DNA of 64,000 nt from GCA-2401735 sp051252095 (GCA_051252095.1 JBPOFK010000009.1:42830-106829); one strand, 5' to 3'. Positions 52,244 through 61,565 are shown, counted from the first letter of the stretch. Notes: generated from the sequence alone by a model not told the origin. Numbers and translations are program-made.

Positions 52244-52822
52244 ATGATGCAGATTATTGAACAGCCGGGTGTTGCAGAACAAACAATCAATAAATCAAAG
52301 TTTTTAGCATGGGCGGCTAGCTGCCAATCAGAAAATGAAGTAGGCGTGTTCTTAAACGCAATCGCGGCACAGCATCAAAGCGCAAGCCATCTTGCTTATG
52401 CATTCCGCATTAAAACTCCCTCAGGCATTGTATTACGCTTTTCAGATGCGGGTGAACCCTCAGGCACTGCTGGTAAGCCGATTTTGCAATTGTTGGAAGG
52501 ACATCATTTAATTAATGCTTGTGTTGGTGTTATCCGTTATTATGGCGGGGTCAATCTTGGAAAAGGTGGGCTGGCTCGCGCTTATGGGGGGACTGCAAAA
52601 CTAGCATTGCAAGCATCTAGATGTAAGCCTTATGTTGAGATGCAACAATTCAGTCTTACAATTGAATACAAACAATTGGATGAACTGACTAAAGCGACGA
52701 CGCAATTGGGTGGAGAGGTAATCGAAAAGATATTTGATGAAAAGGTTCGCCTTACCATTCGATTACCAGCAGCAGAAGAAGAAGCATTTAAAAATAGGTT
52801 TCAAAGTGAATATAAAACTTAG
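52244..52822 (+). CDS. IMPACT/YigZ family protein (UPF0029)
   Basis: 192 residues. IEQPGVAEQTINKSKFLAWAASCQSENEV and the core HLAYAFRI, RFSDAGEPSGTAGKPILQLLEGHHL, NACVGVIRYYGGVNLGKGGLARAYGGTAKLAL (about 85-125) are diagnostic. The C-terminal DUF1949-like half follows. The function of bacterial members is uncertain; the eukaryotic relative IMPACT binds GCN1. Two ATGs in tandem (52244, 52247) can start it. Its last 17 nt overlap the probable start of the next gene. Confidence 0.9.
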   Translation: MMQIIEQPGVAEQTINKSKFLAWAASCQSENEVGVFLNAIAAQHQSASHLAYAFRIKTPSGIVLRFSDAGEPSGTAGKPILQLLEGHHLINACVGVIRYYGGVNLGKGGLARAYGGTAKLALQASRCKPYVEMQQFSLTIEYKQLDELTKATTQLGGEVIEKIFDEKVRLTIRLPAAEEEAFKNRFQSEYKT

Positions 52823-53822
52823 AGCAGTCACGCAATTAGATATTGCGGCGTGGATTATAATGGCAATCGCCATGATTTTCGTGTTGAGATATAACTTATT
52901 ATCAGGTTTATTAGCTGGTATGCTGGTTTTTGAGCTTGTACATGTCATTGCGCCCTATATCGGACAGCGTTTTTCTAGCTATATTTCTAAAGTCATCGCT
53001 GTCAGTCTGTTGGCGGTAGTCATCATAGGTGTGCTTACATTGCTGGGCCTAGGTTTAGCTGCTTTCTTTCGATCTGACTCGGGAAGTTTGACCAGCTTAA
53101 TTGCGAGAATGGCGCAGATTATAGAGGATTCGAGGCAAATACTACCTAGTTGGATTGATGAGCGAATTCCTGCTGATGCAGTCGTGTTGCAGCAAGTGGT
53201 GACACAGTGGTTAAGAGAGAATGCTTCAAATCTGCAGTTTCTTGGTAAAGAAGCTGGCAGGTATGCTGCGCATATCATCATAGGTATGGTCATAGGTGGC
53301 ATGTTAGCACTGCGTGATGCGCTTACAGAGGAGCTCTATAAGCCTTTTGCTAGGGTGATGTTAAAACGTGCCATATTATTCGGCGATGCATTTAGAAATA
53401 TTGTATTTGCACAGGTTAGAATATCAGCAATCAATACGATATTTACAAGCATTTACTTATTGATTATATTGCCGCTACTAGGAATAGAGTTACCATTTAT
53501 TAAGACAATGATAGCGATTACATTTATTGTCGGATTGTTGCCTGTTGTTGGTAATTTAATCTCTAATACAGTGATTGTTGTTGTTAGTATGAGCCAATCA
53601 CTTGCAGTTGCTATCGGCTCACTCATATTTCTTGTGGTTATTCATAAACTTGAGTATTTTTTGAATGCACGCATTGTCGGTGGACAAATAAGAGCAAATG
53701 CCTGGGAATTACTGATCTCGATGGTATTGATGGAAGCTGTCTTTGGTGTGGCTGGTGTAGTGGCTGCGCCGATTTATTATGCATACATTAAAAGTGAGCT
53801 AAGAAATAGGGAGCTGATATAG
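52806..53822 (+). CDS. AI-2E transporter/PerM-family membrane protein
   Basis: Start chosen at GTG 52806 (MNIKLRAVTQLDIAAWIIM), giving 338 residues; the open frame extends to 52734, but that part lies deep inside the upstream gene. About seven to eight hydrophobic helices are seen. The family core is VGLLPVVGNLISNTVIVVVSM, LIFLVVIHKLEYFLNARIVGGQIRANAWELL (about 270-305) and GVVAAPIYYAYIK. Family members export small molecules or ions; the substrate is unknown. It overlaps the IMPACT gene by 17 nt. Confidence 0.84.
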   Translation: MNIKLRAVTQLDIAAWIIMAIAMIFVLRYNLLSGLLAGMLVFELVHVIAPYIGQRFSSYISKVIAVSLLAVVIIGVLTLLGLGLAAFFRSDSGSLTSLIARMAQIIEDSRQILPSWIDERIPADAVVLQQVVTQWLRENASNLQFLGKEAGRYAAHIIIGMVIGGMLALRDALTEELYKPFARVMLKRAILFGDAFRNIVFAQVRISAINTIFTSIYLLIILPLLGIELPFIKTMIAITFIVGLLPVVGNLISNTVIVVVSMSQSLAVAIGSLIFLVVIHKLEYFLNARIVGGQIRANAWELLISMVLMEAVFGVAGVVAAPIYYAYIKSELRNRELI

Positions 53823-53838
53823 CTCATCATAAGTTATG

Positions 53839-53857
53839 CATCGCTGAATTAGCGATG
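53839..53857. other. Small hairpin upstream of the glycosyltransferase gene
   Basis: CATCGCT (53839-53845) and AGCGATG (53851-53857) form a perfect 7-bp stem with a GAATT loop in the 55-nt gap between the PerM-like gene and the glycosyltransferase. No T tract follows on either strand, so it is not a typical terminator. Confidence 0.45.
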
Positions 53858-53877
53858 AATGAGAAAAATAAAATTCA

Positions 53878-55098
53878 ATGAAAAAATTAAAGATTTTAAT
53901 TGTATGTGAGCATGCGTCAAATCAGTTTGGCGGCGAGGCAATGCTTCCTTTTAAGTATTTTCATTACTTGCAAAAGCAAAAACATGACGTTTATTTACTT
54001 ACACATGCAAGAACGCGCAATAGTTATAGTGGCTTGCGCAATATCTACTTTATACCAGATACAAAACTGCATATATTGATGTATAAGCTAGGGCAATATT
54101 TACCAGATCGTATCGCTTTGCTAACAACTGGTATCCTCAGCCAGTTTGTTACGCAAGTTTATCAATGGGTTTATGCCAGAAGGATAATTAAATCAAAAAA
54201 TATTGATATTATTCATGAACCAGCACCCGTTTCCCCTAAACAAACTTCGATGATGTTTGGCTTGGGTGTTCCTGTCATTATTGGCCCAATGAATGGGGGC
54301 ATTAACTTCCCCAAACCTTATAAGTATATGGCTGGGTATGTTGAAAGTTTTATTCAGATTATCGTTAGATTCTTAAGCCATATTTTTAATATTTTGATTC
54401 CAGGTAAGTTATTAGCTTCTCGTTTGGTCGTAGCAAACCCAAGAACAAAAGCAGCCTTGCCACTTCTACATTTTGGTCGTGTCGTCCAAATTGTAGAGAA
54501 TGCAGCTGATCAAGTTAGCGAGGAGGCTGAAAGAAAAGCAGTGTCTGAAAAGCCATTTGTTAAAACACGCGTTTTGTATGTTGGCCGTTTAGTGGATTGG
54601 AAGGCCGTTGATGTACTTTTGGATGTTTTTGCTAAGTTAGATAACAGCATTCATTTAGATATTGTTGGTGATGGGCCTGACATGGTAAAACTGATGGAGC
54701 AGGCGAGTGGTCTTGATAATGTTACATTTCATGGCTGGGTTGAACATGCATCCATACATCAAGTATATGACCTAGCAGATATTTTTGTCTTACCAAGCGT
54801 TAGAGAGTGCGGTGGCGCGGTCATATTAGAGGCAATGGCGAGAGGTGTGCCTGCAATTGCAACTGAGTGGGGTGGCCCTGCTGACTATATAGCAGAAGGT
54901 ACAGGCTATCTGATTAAACCAATATCTCGTGAGTATATGGTGGACGCGTTTACAAAACATATCCAGATGCTGGCTAATGATCCAGTGAGTAGACATCTTA
55001 TGGGCACTAAAGCCAAAGCACATATTGTTAAGCATTTTCTGTGGGAATCGAAAGTAAAAGAAATGATTCAACTATACCAAGAGGTCATTAATGAGTAG
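53878..55098 (+). CDS. Glycosyltransferase family 4 protein
   Basis: 406 residues, GT-B fold. The donor half contains TRVLYVGRLVDWKAVDVLLDVFAKL (about 223-247), FHGWVEHASIHQVYDLADIFVLPSVRECGGAVILEAMARGVPAIATEWGGPADYI (about 282-337) with the E-x7-E motif typical of GT4. The N-terminal half begins LKILIVCEHASNQFGGEAMLPFKYF. It transfers a sugar from a nucleotide donor, probably to a cell-surface glycan. Donor and acceptor are unknown, and no partner polysaccharide genes are adjacent. Confidence 0.9.
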   Translation: MKKLKILIVCEHASNQFGGEAMLPFKYFHYLQKQKHDVYLLTHARTRNSYSGLRNIYFIPDTKLHILMYKLGQYLPDRIALLTTGILSQFVTQVYQWVYARRIIKSKNIDIIHEPAPVSPKQTSMMFGLGVPVIIGPMNGGINFPKPYKYMAGYVESFIQIIVRFLSHIFNILIPGKLLASRLVVANPRTKAALPLLHFGRVVQIVENAADQVSEEAERKAVSEKPFVKTRVLYVGRLVDWKAVDVLLDVFAKLDNSIHLDIVGDGPDMVKLMEQASGLDNVTFHGWVEHASIHQVYDLADIFVLPSVRECGGAVILEAMARGVPAIATEWGGPADYIAEGTGYLIKPISREYMVDAFTKHIQMLANDPVSRHLMGTKAKAHIVKHFLWESKVKEMIQLYQEVINE

Positions 55099-55157
55099 GT
55101 ACTCAATGGGAATCAAAATGTTTGTTTTACAGAATCTTTAATCATTAAGAGGTAAGC

Positions 55158-55973
55158 ATGGGTAAGTTTGATCGATACTTAGTAAAGCCAGGCAAAAAGT
55201 TTTCCTTAGACGATATCAAATCAGGTGATCGTTCTGAACGTGCTAATAGCAAAGCGGACGATCAGGCTGAGTTAGCGCGTTTAAGTACTGAAATTAATGC
55301 CTTACAGGACATATTGTATGCACAGAAAAAACACAAAGTTTTATTGGTGTTGCAAGGTATGGATGCAAGTGGTAAAGACGGCACAGTTAAGCACGTGTTT
55401 AGCGAATGCGATCCATTAGGCATTCGGTTAGCAAGTTTTAAAGGCCCTACGGAAGAGGAGCTAGCACATGACTATTTGTGGCGTGTGCATAGCAAAGTAC
55501 CTAAAAAGGGCGAGATTACCATTTTCAATCGAAGTCATTATGAAGATGTGCTGATTGTAAAAGTACATGACTGGATTGACGATAAAGCGTGTAAGCGTCG
55601 TTATGAACACATTAAGGATTTTGAGCGCATGTTGTCAGAAACAGGCACCAAGATAATTAAATGTTATTTGCACATCTCTAAGGAAGAACAAAAAGAGCGT
55701 ATGTATGAGCGTTTAAATGAGCCGCATAAAACTTGGAAGTTCAATCCAAATGATTTGAATGAACGTGATTTATGGCCTAAATACATGAATGCGTATGAAG
55801 ATGCGATGCGCGCAACTTCTACTAAAGATGCGCCATGGTATGTCATTCCCGCAGACTCTAAAACCAATCGAAATCTTTTGATTTCTAGAATATTATTAGA
55901 GACACTATCTGATTTGGATCTGAGCTACCCGCCCATGCCAGAGGAGTACAAAACAATTAAAGTCAATGACTAA
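55158..55973 (+). CDS. ppk2: Polyphosphate kinase 2 family protein (PPK2)
   Basis: 271 residues with one PPK2 domain. Walker A is GMDASGKDG (67-75), Walker B is TIFNRSHYED (121-130), and the lid region is RRYEHIKDFERMLSETGTKIIKCYLHISKEEQKER (about 147-182). It uses polyphosphate to phosphorylate nucleoside mono- or diphosphates (subclass not decided from sequence). AAGAGG precedes the ATG. Its 3' end overlaps the 3' end of the - strand hydrolase gene by 11 nt, an arrangement that leaves no room for a terminator between them. Confidence 0.92.
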   Translation: MGKFDRYLVKPGKKFSLDDIKSGDRSERANSKADDQAELARLSTEINALQDILYAQKKHKVLLVLQGMDASGKDGTVKHVFSECDPLGIRLASFKGPTEEELAHDYLWRVHSKVPKKGEITIFNRSHYEDVLIVKVHDWIDDKACKRRYEHIKDFERMLSETGTKIIKCYLHISKEEQKERMYERLNEPHKTWKFNPNDLNERDLWPKYMNAYEDAMRATSTKDAPWYVIPADSKTNRNLLISRILLETLSDLDLSYPPMPEEYKTIKVND

Positions 55974-56805
55974 CCTTTTCTATTGATGAAATAAAGTCTG
56001 TCATTCTACCTATCAATGTAAGATAGTGTTTGTTGTCTGGGAGCATCATTTCATGCCCTGCGTGATAGATGACATTAAAATACACAGGTGCATTGTTTTT
56101 TTTCATTTTCTCAACGAATGCAATTGACTGCCAAATAGGAATAAGTCCGTCGTCCTTCCCATGCAGTACTAATGTTGGTGGTGCTTTGGGGTTAACTTGA
56201 GTAATTGGTGATGCAATAGATGAATCTTTTCCACCTAGATAGGTAAGCATTTGTTCTTTTAATTGCGGAATATTACCCGTATTAATAAGGGCATTAATAT
56301 CGGTAATACCAGCAACATCAATAATGGCTGCAATTTTATTGTCTTGATTTAATCCAACATTGAGCGCAAGCGTGCCACCAACAGAATAACCGACTAAGAT
56401 AATCTTATCCGCTTCGAAGTTATACAAGGTGGCCTGCTTTTTCATCCAATTAAGTGCGCTCGTTACATCATTAATCGCCGTTGGATAAGGACTATCCAAA
56501 GATAACCTGTAATTGATGCTTGTCGTTACATAGCCAAGCTCCGCATAGTGCTTTGCATGAACTTGCATTTCTTCTTTGCTACCCTGATTAAAATCACCAC
56601 CATGTATAAACATTATTGCTGTTGTCTTGCTAAGCGCTCTTGTAAAAAATAAGTCTAGGGTTTGTTTTGACTCGTTGTAAGGAATGTTACGAGTAACGCT
56701 GATGGACTGTTCAGCTTGTGCGGCATCTATGATGAGTAGGACGCACAAGGTTAATAAGGATTTGTAGACCAGCAAAATACAGTTTTTTGGGAATAGAATT
56801 TTCAT
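55963..56805 (-). CDS. Secreted alpha/beta hydrolase (esterase-like)
   Basis: 280 residues. A long signal sequence (about 1-31, ending DAAQA/E) suggests export. The catalytic nucleophile is Ser141 in VGYSVGG, with the oxyanion FIHGGDF near residues 67-72, an aspartate at about 218-219 (HGKDDG) and His251 (YHAGHEMM), so all members of the triad are present. The layout resembles BD-FAE/kynurenine formamidase-like esterases. The substrate is unknown. It is convergent with ppk2 and divergent from rmuC. Confidence 0.84.
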   Translation of the reverse strand: MKILFPKNCILLVYKSLLTLCVLLIIDAAQAEQSISVTRNIPYNESKQTLDLFFTRALSKTTAIMFIHGGDFNQGSKEEMQVHAKHYAELGYVTTSINYRLSLDSPYPTAINDVTSALNWMKKQATLYNFEADKIILVGYSVGGTLALNVGLNQDNKIAAIIDVAGITDINALINTGNIPQLKEQMLTYLGGKDSSIASPITQVNPKAPPTLVLHGKDDGLIPIWQSIAFVEKMKKNNAPVYFNVIYHAGHEMMLPDNKHYLTLIGRMTDFISSIEKVSH

Positions 56806-56905
56806 TTTTAGCGCTTAGCCAATGTATTGAACTAACCAATTGTACATCGTCTTTTTACTTATACAGAAAGCATCACCGTGAAGGCATTGTTTAGTTATAG
56901 TCGGT

Positions 56906-56911
56906 TATAAT
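56906..56911 (+). promoter_or_regulatory. Candidate -10 box close to the rmuC start
   Basis: A perfect TATAAT lies at 56906-56911, seven nt before the ATG at 56918. If used, transcription would begin at or next to the start codon, giving a leaderless or very short leader. No good -35 is seen (GGCATT at 17-nt spacing). The nearby in-frame ATG at 56924 would leave a leader of a few bases. Confidence 0.3.
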
Positions 56912-56917
56912 TCTGTT

Positions 56918-58246
56918 ATGACAATGATAGAAATTATGCTGGGCCTCATTAGCTTACTTGTTTTACTTGTACTTTGGCTTGTCTGGTTTGTTTATACAAA
57001 TGCTAAAAGTGCAAATATTTTGCAAGATTTGGAAGATAAACACCGTGCCATGTTAGTCGACTTGAACGATGGGCTAAACAAACTAGGGGATCGGTTGAAT
57101 GCTAATTCACAAGAAACGAGTGAGCGCATGAAAGCGAGCGTCGCACAAGAACTGACTGCGACACGGGAAGCTATGCAAGCTTTAAAGTTGGATCAAAGTA
57201 GCCATCTAGCTCAAACCAGAGAAACTGTACTTGAAAAGCTTCATACCACGCTTGCCGAGCAAGGCAAGTCTCAGCAAGGCTTGATTAATGATACGATGCT
57301 TAAATCAACGACAACACTGACACAAACTATTGAGAGCTTAAGTAAGGTTGTGGATGCGCGGCTGGAGGAGATTGGCGGGAAAGTGTCAGAGCGCTTGGAG
57401 GAGGGTTTTAAAAAAACCAACGAAACTTTTGTCAGTGTTATGCAGCGTTTGGCAACCATAGATGAAGCACAGAAGAAGATTGATGGTTTGAGTACCAATA
57501 TGGTCAGTTTACAAGAGCTTCTTGGGGACAAGAAAAGTCGTGGTGCTTTCGGCGAGGTTCAGTTAGAAGGATTGGTTAGAAACGTACTGCCCGAACAAAG
57601 TTTTAAGATGCAGTATGATTTAGAGAATGGCACCCGTGTTGATTGTGCTCTATTTCTGCCAGAGCCAACAGGAACAGTCGCGGTGGACAGTAAATTCCCT
57701 TTAGAAAACTATCACCGTATGTTTGATGCAGGCTTAAGTAAGGTTGAGCAGGTGGCAGCTGGTAAACAGTTTAAAGCCGACGTGAGAAAGCATGTGGATG
57801 ATATTGCAAAGAAATACATTATTCCTAATGTAACATCCGATGGCGCTGTGATGTTTATTCCAGCTGAAGCAGTGTTTGCTGAGATTCATGCTTATCATCC
57901 AGATGTGATTGATTATGCAATGCAAAAACGGGTGTGGGTTGTTTCGCCGACAACGCTAATGGCTGTCTTAAATACAGCAAGGGCGGTGCTCAAAGATGTA
58001 GAAATGCGTAAACAAGTACATATTATTAAAGATGAGCTTGGTAAGCTTAGTATGGACTTTAAGCGTTTTGATGCGCGGATGAAAAAACTAGCAGATCATA
58101 TCCGTCAGGCAAATGATGATGCACAGTTAGTGCATAAATCTAGTGAGAAAATTTCACGTACATTTGCACGTATTGAGCGTGTTGAACTGAGTCATGATCC
58201 AGTTGATTTGCTTGATACGATTGATGATGAAATTGATGATAAATAA
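56918..58246 (+). CDS. rmuC: DNA recombination protein RmuC
   Basis: 442 residues. An N-terminal membrane helix (about 5-26) is followed by a long coiled coil (about 30-200) and the RmuC nuclease-like domain (about 205-400). That domain has KSRGAFGEVQLEGLVRNVLPEQSF, VDSKFPLENY, IPNVTSDGAVMFIPAEAVFAEIHAYHPDVIDYAMQKRVWVVSPTTLMAVL. Loss of RmuC raises inversion between short repeats in E. coli. It is the first of a + strand run with moaD-moaE and the Lon-like protease gene. Confidence 0.94.
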   Translation: MTMIEIMLGLISLLVLLVLWLVWFVYTNAKSANILQDLEDKHRAMLVDLNDGLNKLGDRLNANSQETSERMKASVAQELTATREAMQALKLDQSSHLAQTRETVLEKLHTTLAEQGKSQQGLINDTMLKSTTTLTQTIESLSKVVDARLEEIGGKVSERLEEGFKKTNETFVSVMQRLATIDEAQKKIDGLSTNMVSLQELLGDKKSRGAFGEVQLEGLVRNVLPEQSFKMQYDLENGTRVDCALFLPEPTGTVAVDSKFPLENYHRMFDAGLSKVEQVAAGKQFKADVRKHVDDIAKKYIIPNVTSDGAVMFIPAEAVFAEIHAYHPDVIDYAMQKRVWVVSPTTLMAVLNTARAVLKDVEMRKQVHIIKDELGKLSMDFKRFDARMKKLADHIRQANDDAQLVHKSSEKISRTFARIERVELSHDPVDLLDTIDDEIDDK

Positions 58247-58269
58247 CTTTAAATAAATTTAATAACTAT

Positions 58270-58527
58270 ATGAATATAAAAGTATTGTATTTTGCAAGAA
58301 TTAAAGAGTCTGTTAATTATTCCACAGAAGACATTTTGCTGCCGAGTGGAATAAAAACAATTGACGATTTAAAAAAGCATTTGGCAAAGCGCGGTGATGT
58401 ATGGGCAGACATATTTAATGTTCAGCAAACTATTCGTGCGGCAATTAATCATGAGCTTGTAGAGAATATAGCAATAATCAATGATGGTGATGAAGTGGCT
58501 TTTTTCCCACCAGTAACCGGTGGTTGA
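58270..58527 (+). CDS. moaD: Molybdopterin synthase small subunit MoaD
   Basis: 85 residues, ubiquitin-like beta-grasp, ending in the required Gly-Gly (FFPPVTGG) that is adenylylated and thiocarboxylated. It supplies sulfur for converting cyclic pyranopterin monophosphate to molybdopterin, as a heterotetramer with MoaE. Its end overlaps the region carrying the moaE Shine-Dalgarno (GGTGG), so the two are tightly linked. Other Moco genes (moaA, moaC) are not in the window. Confidence 0.94.
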   Translation: MNIKVLYFARIKESVNYSTEDILLPSGIKTIDDLKKHLAKRGDVWADIFNVQQTIRAAINHELVENIAIINDGDEVAFFPPVTGG

Positions 58528-58529
58528 GT

Positions 58530-58988
58530 ATGACCATACGTGTTCAAACGGAAGATTTTAATCTGGCATCAGAACTAGCACTATTACAGTCAAATAGAGC
58601 AGACATCGGTGCAATTGTTTCCTTTATCGGTTTGGTACGTGATTTAAATGATGACGACACCATCAAAACCATGACGTTAGAACACTATCCTGGTATGACA
58701 GAAAAGTCTCTAACTGCTATTGAGCGTGAAGCCCAATCTCGTTGGCAGTTAAGTCAAAGTTTAATCATTCATCGTGTGGGTACTTTAAAGCCACACGATC
58801 AAATTGTCTTGGTCGCTATTGCAAGCCCACATAGAGCTGAAGCTTTTGGCGCATGTGAATTTATAATGGACTACTTAAAAACCCAAGCGCCATTCTGGAA
58901 AAAAGAAATAACCAATCAAGGCGAGCGTTGGGTAGAGGCAAAATCGAGTGATGATGAAGCATTAGTCCGCTGGAATAAACCGCGCTAA
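58530..58988 (+). CDS. moaE: Molybdopterin synthase catalytic subunit MoaE
   Basis: 152 residues from ATG 58530, chosen because GGTGG (within the moaD end) lies about 6 nt upstream; an in-frame TTG two codons earlier overlaps the moaD stop. Landmarks are GAIVSFIGLVRDLNDDD, LEHYPGMTEKSL, IIHRVGTLKPHDQIVLVAIASPHRAEAFGACEFIMDYLKTQAPFWKKE, with the catalytic lysines near residues 112-121. It carries out sulfur insertion with MoaD. The length is normal. Confidence 0.95.
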   Translation: MTIRVQTEDFNLASELALLQSNRADIGAIVSFIGLVRDLNDDDTIKTMTLEHYPGMTEKSLTAIEREAQSRWQLSQSLIIHRVGTLKPHDQIVLVAIASPHRAEAFGACEFIMDYLKTQAPFWKKEITNQGERWVEAKSSDDEALVRWNKPR

Positions 58989-59007
58989 CAATTGAAAAAA
59001 ACTATAT

Positions 59008-61146
59008 ATGCAAAAATTAGATTACCAAGCATTGAGTGCAGAAGTTGCATTAAACCAGTTAAAGTTTAGTACAACAAAAGAACTCGTTGATAGCACGGCC
59101 ACTGTTCAACCTGGCGTGCATGCTTGGATTGCACAAGCCGAAGCAAAAAAAGCTGCAATGTTTGGTTTAAATATGCGGCAAGCTGGATTTAACGTGCTTG
59201 TATTAGGGCAACACGGCAGTGGGCGTACTTCGCTGATGCAAAGCGCAATGAAACAAGTTGCAAAAAATTGCGTGCAGGATTTAAGTGACTTGGTGGCTGT
59301 TTATAATTTTGAACAAGCTAATCAACCAGTATTGATCAAGCTGCCAGTTGGGGCTGGAGCAAAGTTAGTGGCGGCAATGGATAACTTTGCGCGTCAGCTT
59401 TTTGCGGAATTACCAGCTTTAGTGGTAACAAAAGAACAAACAGTGCCTTCAGTCAATGCCGAGGATTGGCTGAAAAAAGCACTGAAGCTTGTTACAGCAA
59501 CTTGCCCTGAAAACAAGGCTTTGAGTGAATACCTTACATTGGTCAAGCTTGATGTTTTGTCTTTTTTAAAAGCATGGCAAGCGCCTGCTTCAAGCGAGTT
59601 GGAAAGTGCAATTGACAGTATTGTCAGTGATGGTTTTTTAACACGTTTTCGCATTAATTTACTGGTTGATAACAGGCCTTCACTGAATGAGTCGCTTATG
59701 CAACCGGTTGTCTATGATAGTGACCCGAGTTATCAATCATTGTTTGGCAGCTTGGAAAGTGGTTCTGAGCAAGTGCCTGAATTTCTACGTTTACGTGCGG
59801 GCAACTTACATAAAGCGAATGATGGCATGTTGCTTATTCAGCTTAGAGACATACTCAGTGATGAACAAAATGGTAATCAAATATTAGAAAAACTATATCG
59901 TTTTTTACGCAATGGGACTTTACAATTTGAAGATTCTGCAGGTAGTGGTCATGGTGCGGCTTATGTCTTAGCTAATACACTGATGCCAATTAAAGTGAAA
60001 TTAGTTTTAATTGCTATGCGTGAGGATTTCTACAGTTTGTTAGAAGAAAATCCTGATTTTTTTGATTACTTTCCAATTAAAGTGGAGTTTGCTGACAGCA
60101 TTAATGCAAATGCAGAAAATTATGCTGCTATCTCTGGATACATTGCACAGAAATGCGAACAACATCAATGTCAGCATTTTAATGTCGAGGCTGTTGCAAT
60201 ATTAATTGGTGCTTTACAGCGCTTGGAAGAAGACCAAGCAAGGATTAGTACTAATTTTTCTTTTTTAGAGCGCTTAATGCTTGAAAGCGTTTTTTACGCT
60301 GGCGAAAGTGAAGTTGTATCGGAAATACATGTAAAAGCAGCCATTAATGCCAGAAATCACAGACATCAGTTTTTTGAAACACAAATTAGAGACTCAATTA
60401 CTGATAATGAGTTGCTCATACAAGTTGACGGTGCCGTAGTTGGTCAAGTAAACGGATTAACACACATTGAGCTGGGTGATGCGAGTTTTGGGTCGCCAAT
60501 ACGGATTACTGCAAGGTGCTACCCTGGGCAAAAAGGATTAATTAACATCGACCGTGAAGTCAATATGAGTGGCCCTAATCATGATAAAGGTATTTTTATC
60601 CTGCAAAACTGGTTAAGTGCTAGCTTCTCGCATTTGGCGCCATTAAGTTTAAATGCCTCACTCGTTTTTGAGCAAGAATATAATGGGGTAGAAGGGGATT
60701 CGGCATCATGCGCTGAATTGTTTGCATTATTATCAGCACTGGCAAATTTGCCAATTCAACAAGGCATTGCAATCACTGGAGCGCTTAATCAATTCGGAGA
60801 GGTAATGCCTATTGGCGGCGTCAATGAGAAAATTGAAGGGTATTATCGGGTGTGCAAAGCGCTTGGTCTGAATGGCAAGCAAGGCGTTATTATTCCAAAA
60901 AGAAACCAGCGGCATTTACTGTTAGATACTGAAGTCGTGCAAGCAGTGAAAGAGGGGCTATTCAGTATTATCACCATTGACCATGTGCTTGAAGGTATTG
61001 AATATTTAGTGGGTGTCGAAGCAGGTCAGCAAGATGCAAATGGCACTTATCCGATACACACAGTGATGGGACACGCGCAGAGTACATTAGCTGCTTATAG
61101 GAAAACGTTAGAATATAATCAACCACAAACAAGGCAGCAGCATTAA
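59008..61146 (+). CDS. Lon-like ATP-dependent protease (LonB/YcbZ type)
   Basis: 712 residues. The N-terminal AAA-like module has a Walker A with Arg in place of Lys (GQHGSGRTS, about 67-75) and a long helical insertion. The C-terminal Lon protease domain has the Ser-Lys dyad: Ser565 in GDSASC and Lys608 in GGVNEKIEG, 43 residues apart, the same spacing as in E. coli Lon. The AAA_32 Lon-like family (E. coli YcbZ) shares this layout, without the Lon N-terminal domain. Substrates are unknown. It lies 19 nt after moaE and 8 nt before hslR. Confidence 0.9.
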   Translation: MQKLDYQALSAEVALNQLKFSTTKELVDSTATVQPGVHAWIAQAEAKKAAMFGLNMRQAGFNVLVLGQHGSGRTSLMQSAMKQVAKNCVQDLSDLVAVYNFEQANQPVLIKLPVGAGAKLVAAMDNFARQLFAELPALVVTKEQTVPSVNAEDWLKKALKLVTATCPENKALSEYLTLVKLDVLSFLKAWQAPASSELESAIDSIVSDGFLTRFRINLLVDNRPSLNESLMQPVVYDSDPSYQSLFGSLESGSEQVPEFLRLRAGNLHKANDGMLLIQLRDILSDEQNGNQILEKLYRFLRNGTLQFEDSAGSGHGAAYVLANTLMPIKVKLVLIAMREDFYSLLEENPDFFDYFPIKVEFADSINANAENYAAISGYIAQKCEQHQCQHFNVEAVAILIGALQRLEEDQARISTNFSFLERLMLESVFYAGESEVVSEIHVKAAINARNHRHQFFETQIRDSITDNELLIQVDGAVVGQVNGLTHIELGDASFGSPIRITARCYPGQKGLINIDREVNMSGPNHDKGIFILQNWLSASFSHLAPLSLNASLVFEQEYNGVEGDSASCAELFALLSALANLPIQQGIAITGALNQFGEVMPIGGVNEKIEGYYRVCKALGLNGKQGVIIPKRNQRHLLLDTEVVQAVKEGLFSIITIDHVLEGIEYLVGVEAGQQDANGTYPIHTVMGHAQSTLAAYRKTLEYNQPQTRQQH

Positions 61147-61154
61147 TTTTCAAC

Positions 61155-61565
61155 ATGACAATTGATAAAGATTCAAAATGTCGTTTAGATAAATGGCTTT
61201 GGGCAGCAAGATTTTTTAAAACCCGAAGCATTGCTGCAGATGCCGTGAGTAGCGGAAAAGTTCGCATAGATAACGATCGTGTTAAAAGTGCTAAAGAAGT
61301 TAAAATTGGCATGCAAATACAAATCCGGACTAAAGATATCGAGATTGAAGTGACGGTGAGAGCGTTGTCTAATGTGAGGCGTGGTGCACCGGAAGCGGCC
61401 TTGCTCTTTCAGGAGACTAAGGAGAGTAAGGCAAAGCGTGAAAATCTTAAGGTAACCAAAGCGTCTGATCATGCGTTGCGTGAGCGAGGTGCAGGACGAC
61501 CGACTAAGCGCCAATTGCGAGAAATAGCGAAGTTTACAGGTATAAAAGATTATTCTGGCTTATAA
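61155..61565 (+). CDS. hslR: S4-domain RNA-binding heat-shock protein 15 (HslR)
   Basis: 136 residues. The S4 domain (about 9-60) reads CRLDKWLWAARFFKTRSIAADAVSSGKVRIDNDRVK, followed by a basic C-terminus (RERGAGRPTKRQLREI). Hsp15 binds free 50S subunits that carry a stalled nascent chain-tRNA, helping to recycle them. The length matches E. coli Hsp15 (133). It is the last gene before the exopolysaccharide locus; a G+C-poor 72-nt gap follows with no clear terminator. Confidence 0.93.
   Translation: MTIDKDSKCRLDKWLWAARFFKTRSIAADAVSSGKVRIDNDRVKSAKEVKIGMQIQIRTKDIEIEVTVRALSNVRRGAPEAALLFQETKESKAKRENLKVTKASDHALRERGAGRPTKRQLREIAKFTGIKDYSGL

Noticed and set aside
52734..52805. N-terminal extension of the PerM-like protein
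   Set aside because: It lies inside the conserved C-terminal half of the IMPACT gene. The encoded stretch (FDYQQQKKKHLK) looks like an out-of-frame translation, and GTG 52806 gives the normal family start before the first membrane helix.
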